A DNA stretch of 64,000 bases from Anas platyrhynchos (lineage: Eukaryota > Chordata > Aves > Anseriformes > Anatidae), in assembly GCF_047663525.1 (NCBI RefSeq), contig NC_092591.1:51995501-52059500 (forward strand). Reading direction: 5' to 3'. Below, piece by piece: positions 1 through 14,660 of this stretch. Below the pieces are notes generated by a model that was not told the origin of the DNA, did no database searches, and saw only the letters and a list, made by a program, of their open reading frames with translations. Position 1 is the stretch's first letter; each line of letters begins with the position of its first letter. A program made the translations under genes and the position numbers.

Positions 1-3000
1 GGAAAAAGCTCCATAGGAAAGAAAATCAATCATGTGTTGTGGGTTTGAAATGGTGGCACTGAAAATCTATCGGACAACCAGTTTGCCTCAGAAAAAAAAT
101 GTGCCTTACAATTTAATTTTTGTACTCTGGAGTTTTGTTTAAACATTAGGAAAGGAGGTAAAGGGTAAGTCTGGCAAACGCTGATGGAAACGTCCATGTT
201 CCTTGGTTGGTCTCTGGAACAGCCCCCCACCTTCACTTCCAAGGCTCTCAACATCTTGCATTCTGCAGCCATTGCCTTTCCACTTTTAAAGTGAACAGAG
301 ACACACCAAATATTTTTCTCCCATTGAAGAGCTCGTCAGCAGGTGAAAATATTAACACCTTATTTTCCAGTCACAACTTTGCCAGTCTCATTCCTGTGCT
401 TAAGCTGTTTCTTTCAGACTAAATCAGCTGAGATTCTTTCTAAATTAAAACCATTCATTGACATTTGGGGCTTTGTTTTAGTAAACAGAAATAAAGTGTA
501 AAGCAAAGTTGACTTCAAAATCTATTACGTATTTTATACAGAACCTTAAGGACTAAAATAGGATGTTTTTTTTAAAGAAAACCCAAAAAATTACGAATCT
601 GATCCTCTTGATCCTTCACCTTGGTAGAACTTACTCATTTGAATGGGTTATTACTTTGCCACAGGGATTTCTCTTACTTTATATACCAAAGGCACTGTTC
701 TTCACTCTTTTGGAAGGTTTATTTTAATTATTTCTGGACTTAAAATCCTTAATCTCCTTCCTGTCTACTCAAACAGGTTGGAAAATTATGTCCATATTGT
801 TTGCACTGGCAATGTTTACATATAAGTTCTTTTTTCAGCTAAAAGGAGTCTATTTTTTAAAGAAAAACATTCTGTTCCAATTTCTGTTGAAAAATATTTT
901 ACCTTACAAAATAAGAGGTAAATATAAACTGGAAATTCTGTGAATATATGTGTTTCAAGTAAACTGAAATACAAAAACCAGATGGTGCTTTTCATCAGTC
1001 TTAATTCTTCTTCTTTACATCAATTTCACTCCTGCTTTTCTCATCTCCAGAGCTTATTACAAGTTCATTCAGTTCATGACCATTCCCTTTTCATGACTTC
1101 CAATCTTCTTGGTCTCATCACTGAGAACTCTTTTATTTTTCCTTTCATTTGCACCTCCTACTCTCATTTTGATATCTCTTTTTCTCACTACAACTACAGT
1201 ACCTTTCAGGCCTGGTAAAAAGCAATCTTTCCAGCTTTAAAGTTCTACCTCAGTTTCTCCAAATGTATCAGCTACGACTGTACTCCCTGTTATACAAAAC
1301 ATTACCCATTATCCAGACATTTTCTTATGATGCCCTTAACCTAATTCATTGAATTTTGTCTTTGGATATTATCACTTACCTGACAAAAAACCTATGGGAT
1401 CTCATTAAAATTCCTTTCTTTTGCCCTTCTTCCCAGAAGAGAATGTAGGACAACCAAATTAATTAATATATAGATAGATCCCAAAGTCCCAACAACATTC
1501 CCCATGAGGAACATGCTCATAAAATTCCATCTTTTCACATTCCCGAGGAACTAGGTTATTTTTTCTGCTGCCCGTAGCCCTCCTGGGATTGTTGGCTGGG
1601 GACTCTCTCTCGGAGAAGGGAGGAAAGGCTGCAGCTGCATAACACTACTGAGGTAAATCTGTTAGCACATTTCCATACATGAATGACTTTATTAAAGTCA
1701 TTTAGCCAGAGCTGGAGAGGCTAAGGTACAAAACCTACAAAGAAATTAAAAAAAAAAAAAAAAAAGATGATTATGGGATTTGACAACAGTGGTCATGGGG
1801 GCAGTATTACAGAAAGGGACAATGAAAAAGGGGATTTAAGAATTGTAAAGAAACAAAGGAAAATGTATAAAGGAAAAGAATAGGGCAAAAGATGTGGCTA
1901 CAACAAATGTTTCTAAAAATACCATATTTGTAAACAACCTGAACATACATCAAACATGACATCATCTGTGTATTGGGATCAGGGGGTTAACTTTAATTAC
2001 GTTTAAACATAAAAAAGTAGATGCCTCCTCCAAAGCAGTTTCCCTGTGGAATCAAAAAATAAAATAAAATAAAAAAGGTGAAATAAGGAAAAAAAATGAG
2101 AAAGGCTAAAACATAAAATACCTGGAGTTCCCTGAAAGATGAGATGCAGTGAGAGAAAGCCTCTCTGGAAATGCTTTTTTTTTTACAGGTTTCTGAAGAG
2201 TCATTGCTTTGTAACACAGAGCTCTGCTCCCCAGGAAACTCCACTCCTCGAGACTGCCAAGCACACAGCCTGGCTAGCAAAGTGCAGCTGCTTAGAGAGT
2301 AAGCTGCACTCTGGTACTGAAAGAAGGGGCAGTTGTTTCTGCTTTGTCCACGCTATGCAAAGGTAGTGTCTTAAACTAGAAAAGCTCCTGTGAAAGAGTG
2401 AGGGATTTCAAAGGACAGCAGAGGAAGTGTAAGGAGGAAGAGATGGCCAAAGCCAGCTTTCCAGAGAGTACTGGAAGCCTTTGAAATAAACTTGGAAAGA
2501 ACATTCACCAAGTTTGGTAGCATTTGTATGCTGAGATCTGTACAGAGAAAATCAGCCTTTGAGTTCTGTACCTCCTTTGGATCCATCTGCTTCCTGATTA
2601 CTACATCTAAGTTGTTACTTCTAGGCTAGCGCTTTACATGCTGAAAGGAAGATGAAAGGAGAGATACAAACTAATGTACACGCTCAGTAGAAGGTTCCCA
2701 TGAATGTAAAGGAGGGAGGATGGAGGGCCAAGGACTCACTCAGTGCTAAGGAAAAAAAAAAAAAAAAAAAAGTCATGCCATTGGCATCTGAATGAGGATG
2801 TCAGTTTTTGCTGCTGTAACTGAGTGCAGAACCCAGCTTCATTTAGTGCTGGTCAAAATGTCTTCCATTGTAAACGCATGTGCCAATTCTGGGCACATCC
2901 AGTGTCTTTGGAGAGAGCTTCCACTGTGATTTCTGTTCTCAGAACAGAAAACAAAAATAATCTGAGGTTTCTGAAGCATCAGTGTTCATACACTGTCCCT

Positions 3001-6000
3001 CTACACGAGTCGCTGCCCTCCAGCTGAGGTCAGACCTTCTCTTTGACAAAGAAACGAGAGCCAGCAATCTGTTTCCTCATCTTCTGCTCATCCTTCCTTC
3101 TGCTCATCTACGTGACGTACAGTAGGAAATCCAAAATGAGATAGCACTGCTAGAAACAGATTAACAGAGGGAAGTCCTCCTGAGGAGACTTTGCAAGTGA
3201 GCACCAGGGAACTGGGCAAGTAAGGAATGCTACAGGGCAGGGAACAAATGCCCCGAGGTTCCGCCTGCAGGAAGGGAGGGAACACGGCCAGGTGGCACTG
3301 GATGCTGTATGCCAGCACCTGATCCGCTCCTCATTGCCCCAGAGCACTTGCAGTCGCAGTCACAGCCACAGTGCTCCCCAGCCACACATCCCAGAGCACA
3401 GCCCTCGTCCCTGCAGCGCGTATGTGCTGCTCTGCTGCCTCGTTGTCTACCACAAGAGGGTTTTTGTAACATATGGGAGTTCTATACCTGGAACATCCTC
3501 TGGGTAGGAAACTAACTGTTGGAGGGAGCAGGGGAAAGAAGCTTGCATGTGCCACTCTGAAGCAATTTACCAGGTGTTTGCTTGATTTCAGAGCTAGTGT
3601 AAGCTTTCCTTTTTTTTTTTTTTTTTTAACTTCACTGCTGAAAACATTTCTATTCTTCTTACAAGAGAGAGTGGAGCTTATTCAGCTGTAGTGGAAATCC
3701 ATTGACTCATGCTAGAGATAAATTTGCCCCTCAGGACTCAGTCAAAGCAGTCAAAGCATTCTGGCATGGTGCAAGGAAACATGCCTGCTCCTAAACCCCT
3801 TCCTGGGGCAGAGCACTCTCCTCTCACCCATGCAACCAGCAGGATCTGCTAGCTGGTACGGAGTAGAGAGCAGAAAAATAGCTCTGCACCTTCACCCTCT
3901 CACCTGGCTTTTTTCCAGTCACCATCCTACCTGGCTGCATGGGAGCTGCCCGCTGAGCGCTGCTCACCCCTTCCCAGACAGGGAAGGCAGGCAGCACCCC
4001 CTGTCCTTCCCCCCACGCTCTCCCCAGCCCCAGGCACTTGCCTGAACACTGGACCTTGCCTGTAGGCTGTAAAATCTGAGAGGCCCTCCCAGCTGACAGG
4101 GGCTGTGGAAACATAACGTGAATCTTAACGGCACCCTATTGGCAGTATCTGGGATCATCTTTGCCTGCCCGCTAGCATTTATTGAGGTCAGTAAAACCAC
4201 TCTGACATTTATGTGTTGTTTGCAGAAGGAAAGGGGTGGGTAAAAGACTGGCATTGGATGCTTAGTCTCCCTTTTATCAGGAGCTATTTGAAGAGTGCTA
4301 TTTGAAGAGTCAGACTAGATTTAGTGAGATGATTCAGGAGGGATCAACAGAGCTTTATTTCATATAGTCCCAACTTGAGAAGCGAGATTGCTTTACCTGC
4401 AATCGCTCTCAAGCTCATTCTCAGCAGAATACATGTGGATCTTATGCAACTTGCCACCATTTTCTCTCCTTAAAACCCTTTAACTGGTGTCTCAAAATTT
4501 CAGCCTTTGAGGGTATTTTTTTTTCACGAGGCGACCTTTCTGATGCAGTAAGGTGCACATGGAAGCCTGATGGTTACAAAGAGGCCCATAGCAACAGTGT
4601 TAAGTAAGCATAAAACCCGGGGTTTTCTTTGAGATATAAATAAACACCACATTTCCGGGGAGACGGTCCCATCTTTACTTGTCTCCCAGGGAGTCTAGAC
4701 AGTGGCAGTCACCAATACCAGTGATAACACACTGCCCTGTAGAGCACCATGCAGAATAAGGACCCTCCAGACTCTCTGTTTGTCATTTTGAACACTTCAG
4801 ATGGGCCACACAAAGCCAGCCCAGTTGCCTCACCTCCTTGCAGAGATTCAGCAGCTTTCCTTTAGCCCAAGACAAGGAAAAGGCAGTGGACAAGTCACTG
4901 CTGAGAAATCACACTTGCTTCATCCCTCCTCCCTAAGTCCCATAGTGCAGGAGCTGGGATCTAAGGCCTAGGTCCCTTGCTCTGGTGCTTATAGGTTCTC
5001 TGAAAGCAACAGCTGGGTTTTACCAAGGACCCATAAAAGTCTTTCTAGCTAACGTGAGGCTTAAAAGATTAACCCGATGCTTAAAAGAAACACATGCTAA
5101 AAGCAGACTGCGATTCTCCTGATTCAGCAGTACTCCCTCAATGTGCCTGGAAGTGCTTATGAATTTCATCACTCAGAGCCAACGTGCATGACAGATGGAG
5201 ACAGACAGAGTGGTGATGGCAGGGGTGGAGGGTGCAGTATTTCCTTTCCTCTTTTGCTCCTTAGTCAAACAAATGGCAGCCAAGTAACACCCTCCAAACT
5301 CCCCCTTCTCTGCAAGTTAATGGCAGCTACAAGATGTAATATTCATTAGCTCAATGGTTTGCAGTGCAACTCAAGGCTCAGCTGATATTTTTCATGTGGA
5401 ATGAGGCAAGAAAATATAATGGGAAGGCTTGGTGGCTGCCTGAGCCCAATTTCTCATTACTCTGATTGTACCTGAGAGCTAAGTGTGAAATTTTGCATAC
5501 CAAAATATGTTATAGAAAGGGTGCAATGTACCTGATTGTGGAGCTTTTAAAGAAACAGAAAGCAATGCACGCCTAGTACTCACCTGTAGAAGTATTACCA
5601 GTAGTTCTCTTAATTAACTTATATTCTTGACCACTTCCAGTAAATTAATTTTGTACTGGTGAAAAATAACAGAGCAAGGATCTTGGAACCCTAAAGTCCT
5701 CTAACCAGAGAATAAATAAAGCACATGCAGCAGCAACACGATCTCTCCATCTTTCATTATTATTGTCTTCTTCTTTCCTTCAGTGCCAAGAAGCAGTAAA
5801 ACAACCTGTACCCTTGGTCCTGGGCCACATATATATCTTCAGCCAGGTCTTTGGGTGTGAAGTGGCCAGGCTTGCTCCTTCTCTTTAAGGTGCCTCTCTT
5901 AAATGCAGCGTATTAACCCATGATCCAGTTCTGATGGCCTATTATCTACACCGTGTTTATTCTCTGTGCCGAAACCACTTGCTACAGGTGACCAAAACAG

Positions 6001-8413
6001 CTCCACGGAGGTTTTTTTCCTGCTCTTCTTGCTGCTACATTCTTCCAGCTTCTTCCCCTGTATCTATGCATCTATTATCATTGACCCTGCCATTTTCTAC
6101 ATTCCTACATTTCATTCATACTGTGAGCACATCCATCATGCACTTACGGCAATTGTGTCTCTTCATACTCACCAGCTGCATCTCATCCCAGCAATGTCTG
6201 CATTTTGCAATCTGCATCTACGAAAACACAATAGCAATGGACAATAGTAAAAATTCTGTTGCCGTCTGTAGTGGATCTTGTTTGCTGTCCTTCAATGGGT
6301 TTTGTGCTCCTGAAGAAATTATTTTCTTTGCTTACTTGGAAGCTAAAACTTTGCTATTTTTATGGTGGCTTTTTGCTTAGCTCAGTAATGGTCTGTTGTT
6401 ATTGCCCAGAAGGGAGCCCCAGGTGGGACCTGGGCCTGAGACATCAGCTGTTTAAACAAGTGGAACGGCTGCCATTAATCTTTGCTTCTGGAGCTCATAA
6501 CAGGAAAATGGAGCAAGCAGGGAATTGGTTCTCAATAAAAGAAGCGTCCTTCAGCCTTGCACAGTTTCATGTCCAGCCACTAATCAATATATATTGTTCC
6601 CATAGATCACAGCAGCGGCAGGTGAGAAATTGCTTGGACTAGAGGCTGGTGTAGAGTGGACATGTGAGGATTTCCCATGCACACTACAGACAGATCAATC
6701 TTGGAGAATGAGACTCAGAAGAAGTGTCAGGAAAAAGCAAGAGATGATACCAAGGATATCTGGAAGCAGACTCTCTGAGGGAAATATGAAGACAGGAGGA
6801 AAGCCCGGTTCTTGGCATAAGGATTTTCTTGTACTGCAAAGATCAATAGAAATACGCCAGAGGATATGTCTTTGCAAAATTATTGGTAGCTGAGGGCTAA
6901 CTGAAAAATGCCACGTGGCTGCACACCAGGACCTCTTCGTATTAATGACTTTCTCGCTAGTATCTCAAACAACTGCATCCTCTGGCCTACACAAGGCGCG
7001 TCTCAATATTGCTCCTATGTTCTGACCAACTCACCCTTGCCCCTTTCTCCTCTGTCTGCTGACTCTCTCTTTGCCACACCAAGGCTATATTCATCAGTAA
7101 AATGTGATTCTTCTTGTGCAGGATGGTTCCTCTGTGCTATGAGCTGCTCCAGCCTCCCTTCCGTTCTCATAAACCAGCAGAGCAGTTGCTACAAATGCAA
7201 TTTACAACAGCCCATGAGAGTGGCCCTGAGATCCAAGAGGCCCATTCTGCTTAGATATAGGAATGCAATCTCCAGGTTACTGCTCTCCAAGTCCACGGAG
7301 CTGGGTTCAGTCTGGCTGAGGCACCACACTGACATTTGACAGCAAGCCAGTAGTTCCCATTGCGTGCCTGGCTCTTCTCTAACAGCAACCAAAACTCCGG
7401 CGTTCGGGTACTGTATTTCTTACTAGAGGCTTTGGCTACAAATAAATCATTTTTTCCTTCAGGAACAAAGGAAAACATCTGCAGCACTTAATTGGCTGCG
7501 TTGATCTAATTCCATGCAGAGGATGCTTTCATGACCTTCAGGAATCATGTCGCTGCCCACTGCTGGCCAGCAGCACCAGTTAGAGCTGGCACACGCCAGA
7601 CTGAGCATCTCCGAAGGAAAGGTTTAATGGGCCCGATGGCCATCTTTTCTGATAGAACAGAGGGTACCTTAAAGTGGGCCGCGATGGAGAAGAGAGGTTT
7701 TAATGGCTAAGAATTTGCCCAGTAGGTAACGCAGCCCCTGTGTTTTCAGCTGCTGTGCAGGAGAGGTTAAAGCAACAGGCATTTCAATTCCCAGAAGGAA
7801 GAAAGCACTTCTGGTTATATTACCAAGACAAATAGTGCAGTGAAATCAGTTCTGAGAGACAAGAATTGGTCCCGAAAGATTGACTGAGTAAATTTTCAGT
7901 ACAATTCAATTCATATGCTCGTTTGGTACTTTCTATTTTTTCCTTGTAAGCAGGTGGTAGGCAGCACAGAATGTGGCAAGCTCTTTTTCATGATTGATGA
8001 TTTAGACTCTTCAATTAAAACCATGTTTGCAGGTTTGAGCAAATCTCTGTGATGAGGGAGAAGGAAGAGCTCCGTGTGTGCAAAGAAGAAAGTCTTATTT
8101 TTTGTGTGCACTAACACCTCCGCTCCGCTCCTTTAGATCTGTCATTATTTGACCAAGGGGATAGGGCACCACAGCGCATCGTTGTGGGCTGGAAGCGTGA
8201 TGCCCAGCTCCTCTCCTTCACAGGGTCTGTACCACTCTGCCAAGGACACAGGGAAGTCAGGCGTGAGCTGGGAGCTTTGCTGTAGCTGCAGCGGGAGTGT
8301 CACCCAAGGGCTGACCATGCTGTTGCTCCCGGTGCCTTCTGTCACCCGTCTTATCATTCTCTAAGGACCTCGTTAGGGAGGGATAAAGTGTGTTGTGACA
8401 GGTGCAAACCAGC

Positions 8414-8451
<38 letters not shown>

Positions 8452-11400
8452 TCTGTCTGCTGTAGGAAATGACCATCCAGGTCCCTCTTGGAAACCCTCG
8501 CAATGTGCACTGCTGCTTTACCTCCTGTTCCCAGCTGAGGAACACCTGCCTTGGGTTGGTGGGTCCACAGGCACAATCCACCCCAAGTCCCTGCTGGCCA
8601 CTGGAGCTGAGGGCACGGGCCCAGCCACCACTGCTGGGCTGCTTTTGCACTTCCTAATTAGCACCGAGAGCAGGCACCCTGGATTGCTGCCTTGCTCAAG
8701 CAAGCCTGGCCCCTGACAGTGGTTTTGGAGAGGACGTTTCACCTGTTTTTGCTGAATGAAAATGCATCTTCCTTGAGGATGACATGCAGTGAATATTCAG
8801 GTACCCTGCAATTCTTCAGGTAACTGAACTTGCTTATCCTGTAAATGGTAGGTTGTAACATATCCTTAGCCCATGTTTTTTTTTTTTTATGAGATTCAGT
8901 ATCTTTTGTACGTGGATATTTCTTTTGCCCTCTAAGAAATGAAATTTTGATTGATTTGTTTTATAAATGGCCTTTTATTGTGGTTAGGATTGCTGAGAGT
9001 GATCGTAAGCAAGTTTTGTCTTTTGTTTTCACTAATTTATTTCAAATTGCTCTAAGGAGCATCTCATCAAATGGCTGATATTTTCACTGCCTAAACAGTC
9101 CTGGAATGAAAAATGCCTGTTGTCTGCTGGCTGGGAGAAAAGCAGACTTTTGTATCCACGTTGCTATCAGCTGTATTCTGAGCTGGGAATTCACTGACAG
9201 TTATTTGCCAGATACTGAAACAACATTGTAAATTGGCTTGGTTCCAGCTGTGCTTTGGAAGAAGTGCATAAACAGTGTGTATCATTCAAACCCAGCACAT
9301 TTCAGAGAGCTGCTTTTGTTGGAAATGGGGGATACAGAGCCATGTTAATGCATCTGTATGGCTTCTGGACTACAGGTGTTACTTCAGTTAGCTGTCATGT
9401 CCTGTTAATTTAAGGGATGTTCCTACAAAACTGCCTTTCACTAGCTAAATCTGTGTTATCCTCTGGAGGTGCCTCTTTCTTTCCCTTGATTATGGATATC
9501 TGGGTATATCTCCATCACCAGCGGAGGTACCTGACTTACACATCTCGGGTGAGATGGAATGAAGCCAGTTGTGCACATCCCTCTTCTCCACCAAGAGCTG
9601 TGGAAGTTGGTGCAATCATGTGGTCAAAGATATTAAATTAGCAACTTTGTAGTGAGATTGTGAAGGTGGGCAAACGGCCTAGATCCACAGTTTGGGAAGC
9701 TGAAAATATTCCCGTTGGAATAACCATTAACACTGGACCAGAAGTGGCTTAACCATCCTGTATTAACTTTAAATATATTTAGAGAACCAGTCCAGTGAGC
9801 AGTCCTTTGTAGGGACTTCCAGTGTTTGGGGCAGGAAGGTGTTATAACCACCTGAGGCTATCATGAAGTATAAGACACACTGTTGTATCATCTCCACCAA
9901 CTCCCAGCCCCTTGCAGGTGATGGATTGCTTCTCAGAAAGGTTTCCTGTGGCCACAGGCTGTGTTGTGGGCTGATAAGCCTGGCCTTTCCCTCTTCTGCT
10001 GTCTGCACTGGCTTAGATCTGAAGCGTACATGCCCAAACCTTTCTTGAGTTTCCCTTTATGGCAGCAATGATAAAACCTGAGACATGCAGCAAGGATGTA
10101 GCATTAAATTATTTTGACAGAGCTAAAATTACTTGCCCAGGATGTCAGTCAGGAGAAAGCAAGAAGACAGCATGAGAAGTACACCAATAAGGCAGCCAAG
10201 GCTCGGGTCCAGAGAAGTGACTTTTGAGGTGGAAAAGCAGCAGCCTGGGCACAGAAATTTTTAGAGCAGCCAGACCTGGTAACTTCTGCAATACTAAGCA
10301 TTGAATCCTGCAAAAGCCTGAGAGCCCCTGCCCTTTGACTTTTATGAACGTTGAAGGTAAACCAGACGTGCAGCAGTAATAAGCACCTCCCTATCTTTTG
10401 TGTACTGTCAATGACTTCCCAGTACCATGGTACATACACTCTAAAACATTCCTGTTTAACAAAGGCTAAACCAACACTTAGCTGGATTTCTGTATGTTTC
10501 TTATAAATATTCATGTGTTTGGTCTCACAGCACAGCTATAAGTTACGTAAATATTATTATTCCCACATCATGAATCAGGAGTCGTTCAGTAGACACAGTT
10601 TTATGCCTGCAGTTTAGATCACGGAGATGTCTACAACTCTTACTGCTCTTTCAAATCAGGGACTTAAGCACCTGAACGGCCTAAGTTGCCAGAGCAGAAG
10701 GGGGATGTTCATGCCCCAAAATCTCACCCTAAATGATGGTCCATGTCAGCTAAGTAACATGCAGCATGGAAAAGGGAGCTTGCACAATCTTAACTTCTTG
10801 TGCCATATCTTAGCCAAAAGACCATCCTTTCTCTGTGTTATTGTGTGTGGCTCCAATGTAAACTGTTTAAGTGGAAATGAGTCTTAAAGGAGCATCACAA
10901 GTAGCAGGTGAGGAAAGTCCTGTTTAATTTGTCAGGTTTAACGTCTACCTGCATAAATACATCAAATAAAAAATAAATAAATAAATAAAGGGGGACATAT
11001 ATGTGGGTTTTTGTACAAACAGACACAAAACAGAGATTCCTCTCTGCAGTGTTTGAAATTAGCTGCTCACAACACCCATCATAACTCCAAGAGCAACATC
11101 TTAGCCAGCTACGGCTTCCAGCTGTTCACTTGCAAAATCTGTCATGCGCTCAGTGCCTTGATGATCAGTAGTTTCTTTGCCCTTCCCTGGATAGACGAAG
11201 GGGTGGAACTAAGGAGTTATGGGTGTTTTCCACCTGTTCTTAAAGTTAGAAAGCCAGTTCATTGCATTGCCTCTAAAACAATTGCTTATTAAATTTGTCA
11301 TTAATTCTAGTTCTTTTTAACACATTAGCATAGAGTCTGTAAGAACCAAGGGAACAGAAACATTGAAAGCCACTTCTCACACATCAGTGAAATAATAAAA

Positions 11401-14400
11401 CACTATGAACTAAAAGAAGAACATGAGCTTAAAAGAACAAATTCCATCTGGAAATTTTATTTATGTATCAAAACTAATTATTGCAAGTTCCACCTCAGTA
11501 GCACTTGAGGATTTCATTACAAGATCTAATTGGACTTATATGTACTGTAAAAGTTTTTTATCTTTTAATTGGTAGCAGACATCAAAGCAAAGAGAATCAG
11601 AGACAAACTTGGTATTTGTTCCACAAACTCATCTTCTGGCTTCATTTGCATTTACATGGTTCTTTGGAGCCGCTCGCAGCACAGGCTTGTATTAGCATGC
11701 CAAAAAAGAATCTGCTCCTGGTCCTCCAGTTCAATGCTTCAGAAGTTTGTCAGAGTCATCCAGCCAGTCAGATCTTAATTACCAAAGGATTCTGCTTCAA
11801 GTCAGCCCAGAGTTTCCCGCCCCTCCTCAAGCCTGTCTGGAACAGGTTTGGAAAAAAGACACGTGGCAGCTGTTGTGTCATTTTTCTGCACTGTCCATGA
11901 CAGAGGGGCAAGCCTACTTTCCCAGGGGTGAATGAGTCCTTGGAACAGCTCATCTGAAGTAGTTTTGTGGGTCTGGATCATAGCCCTTTTAACCTTCACC
12001 CAGCCTGGCAGCCTGAACATTTTTGCTTGATTCTACCTTTAATGCAGCCAAGCTACATTTGGGCTCTTTCAGAGAAACATCTCTTGAGCTGCTGTGGGAA
12101 CACTTCTAGAGCCAGTGGCACGGAGGTGGATTCTTCCAGCCCAGTGAATCAATAATAGCTGAATTCATTAAGGCTGAGGCAGCAGTACTAGCAACACAGG
12201 TTTAAACCTGCTGTCTTAGGATGTGCAAAAGTTAGCTAGATGCTAGTGACACCAAAAGACACCAAAACATCTACTCGTGAAAGTCAGGCACCATTTTTCA
12301 TCTGAGCTCAAGTTGAACTGACCCAGGTGCATCCCTGAACCTTGCTAATGTCTGAAATCAAGCTGTAAGTGGAGACAGCAGCAGAAAGGGCGAAAATGAC
12401 ATAAAAGATTCTTTTGAATGTTGAGCATTTATGCTGGCATGTTAGGAAGATGAATGAGCTGCCAAAGAGACTGAAGATTTTGAGATGTATTTATCATTCA
12501 AATGTTCTTGTTCTGATCTGTTGCATTTTACCAAAGAATAGCTGCGTCCTTTCTTCCTTTAAGCTTCTAGTTTATATTCATATTCAATGTTTACAAGGGA
12601 AGTATTGATTGTTGAGGTTTCAGCTTGGAGGTATTTAATCTTCATAGTTTTCTGTGTGTTTGAGCCAGTTTTGTGTTACAACTGTAAGAGGCCTACACTG
12701 GTATTGGCCACCCAGGCTGGAAGAAAGGTTGTGTGTTAGAAGTGTAACACCTCCCAGCCTTTACACGGAACTGTGAAAGCTGCCAGTCTACTTTTCTGGT
12801 CCTCCAGCAAAAAACAGGGTAATTATTTTATAAATCTACAAATACAAATAACTGGCAAACTGCATTTACACCATGTGCAGAAGCAGAGAGGGTACAGGAA
12901 CATTGTTTTCAGAATCTGTTGACCCCTTTGCTGCCACCTTGCTCTGTCAGCTTGTGCTGCTTCACTTTGCCACATAGAAAAAGACCGCAATACTTACACA
13001 CAGATCCCCAAAGGGCAAGAAGGCTAAACTGACACTGTTCAGTTGCTTTGGGAACCCTCAGAGAAATTGACTCAGACAAAAGATGATGCTGACCCAAATG
13101 ACACCATCATTTTCTCTCTGTGATGGTCCTGAGATGTGACCTCCACTGAAAAGGCATCCTGCTCCCCATGGTGCTTGCACATAAGATGAGTATGTCCTTC
13201 AGGAAGGCGTTTTATTTCCTTTTCTCTGGCTCCTTCTAACTCTCACCCTCTCCTTGAAGCTGCCCAGCAGCTTCGATAGTGGATCCTTCCCTTTCTTTTA
13301 CAGATATTAATTAAAGAGCTCAATCTCCAATTCATTTATTATAATAAAATAACCAAGCAGTATAAAGCAATCTAATTTTCTCTACTCCACAGAGGCCAAC
13401 AAAATGCTCACTTTGGAGCCTTAATATAATCAAAGAGCTGAAGAGTTACTCAGAGACACGCTGAAGATTCACATGTTTGAGTGGGTCATGGATGCTTTAT
13501 TATACCCTCATCATAACAAAAAAAAATATAATAAAAAAAAAAAAAAAAAGAATGCTTATTCTTTGATGAGGAGTTCCACAGTGACTGAAAGCAAGCAGCT
13601 TTATAACAGCACTTGTAAAAGCAGCCAACATCTCATAGGAAGTACATGCAGTCCTGTCTCTAAATTGTAAATTGATAGTTCCTCCTAGCTAAACAGCTGC
13701 AGAACTGACCATGGTGCATGTATATGGGCTACATGGCAGCACTTTTGCTCCTGAACAGTGTGACAGTGCACTGTACCAGGCCATCTTAATGGACAGGTCA
13801 TAGGAAAGACTACTGCTTCTTTGTCATGGTTAGCCTGCCCAGCAACAACACTGGAAAGCAAATATCATTCTTAACTGGTATTTTTCTTATCTGAGAAAAC
13901 AAGGATTTTTGAGATATGATCACCCTCACTCTACATTAGATAGCCTACATTAAGAAAACTGTCTGAAAATCCTCACCTGCAGCTTGTGCCCTACTGAGTA
14001 GTAGAAAAAACAACAGTACACAAAACCATCAGAAATCAGACTTCATTAGTTCCTTTGCTCTCATAACTACATGTTTATTTACTATGGTAATTCTCCTGCA
14101 AAGAAACCCTTCACTGCAAGAAAGTTCTCCTGCATTCATAATCCGCTGCTTGGAACACCCTGGTCCTCTGTTTCCATAGGGGTGTCTACACTTTGTAGTG
14201 TTAAGCTGTTGAAAGAGGACACTTCACAGACCAACAGGCTAAAAATGGCTTTGGAGCTTCGGTGTATCAACACATACGCGGGGGGCTGATATCCCCCTGC
14301 CTGAGCAATCATTTTACATCTGTGCAAAATGAGCTTCAAGCTTTTCCATTCTGATTCAGTTGAGTTTCAACACCCTTTATGGGTAAGTTTAAATGACAGC

Positions 14401-14534
14401 ATAAGCGGCAAGACAACAGAAAATCAAATGCTGTGATATGGATATGCCAGCTCAAAATGGATAAGGCAATAATAAAACAGATTAGCCTTGTGGTTTTCAT
14501 GCCAGCAATCCTAATATAATTGACATACTCTACA
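1..14534. other. Intergenic gene desert, left part
   Basis: No coding exon, RNA gene or recognisable transposon could be supported here. The longest open frames (for example 148 codons at 5934-6380 and 131 codons at 11505-11900) are low-complexity in composition, match no family I recognise and lack paired splice signals, so I treat them as chance. The stretch contains A- or T-tracts near 1748-1765, 2752-2772, 3611-3627 and 13530-13550, an A32 tract at 8417-8448, and a short AAAT repeat near 10968-10989. Regulatory elements acting on distant genes could lie here but cannot be recognised from one sequence alone. Confidence 0.6.
8417..8448. repeat. Poly(A) tract, 32 A
   Basis: An uninterrupted run of 32 A. 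The sequence just upstream shows no open frame or processed-pseudogene remnant, and avian CR1 elements do not end in poly(A), so this is best called a mononucleotide microsatellite. Confidence 0.9.
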
Positions 14535-14660
14535 GGAATCACAGGAAAATAGATAGGGACATAGGATTGGCAGGGAGTGCCTAGGTCATTGAGTCCAGTC
14601 CCCTGCTATCACAGGCAACCATGTCATATAATCCTTCTCATAAATCCTTTGACTTGCCAA
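14535..14660 (-). mobile_element. Old CR1-like LINE 3' fragment (weak)
   Basis: The segment reads as an ATAGGATTGG-CAGGGA-GTCATTGAGTCCAGTCCCCTGC pattern in broken pieces. It resembles the reverse complement of the 3' end of ancient sauropsid CR1 elements, which typically read GGGACCTCAGGAGGTCAT...AGTCCA on this strand. The match is from memory of the family and is interrupted by substitutions. The 3' end would be on the left. Confidence 0.4.

Noticed and set aside
4600..4700. TATAAATAAA next to AATAAA-like sequence, considered as an LTR
   Set aside because: No terminal inverted repeat, target duplication or second LTR feature could be found around it.
5934..6380. 148-codon open frame in the desert
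   Set aside because: Composition is rich in Ser, Cys, Leu and Phe from T/C-rich DNA, it overlaps other frames, matches no family I know and lacks a promoter or splice context.
8402..8716. Frames starting at the A32 tract, including poly-Lys and poly-Phe translations
   Set aside because: These are translations of a mononucleotide tract and have no coding features.
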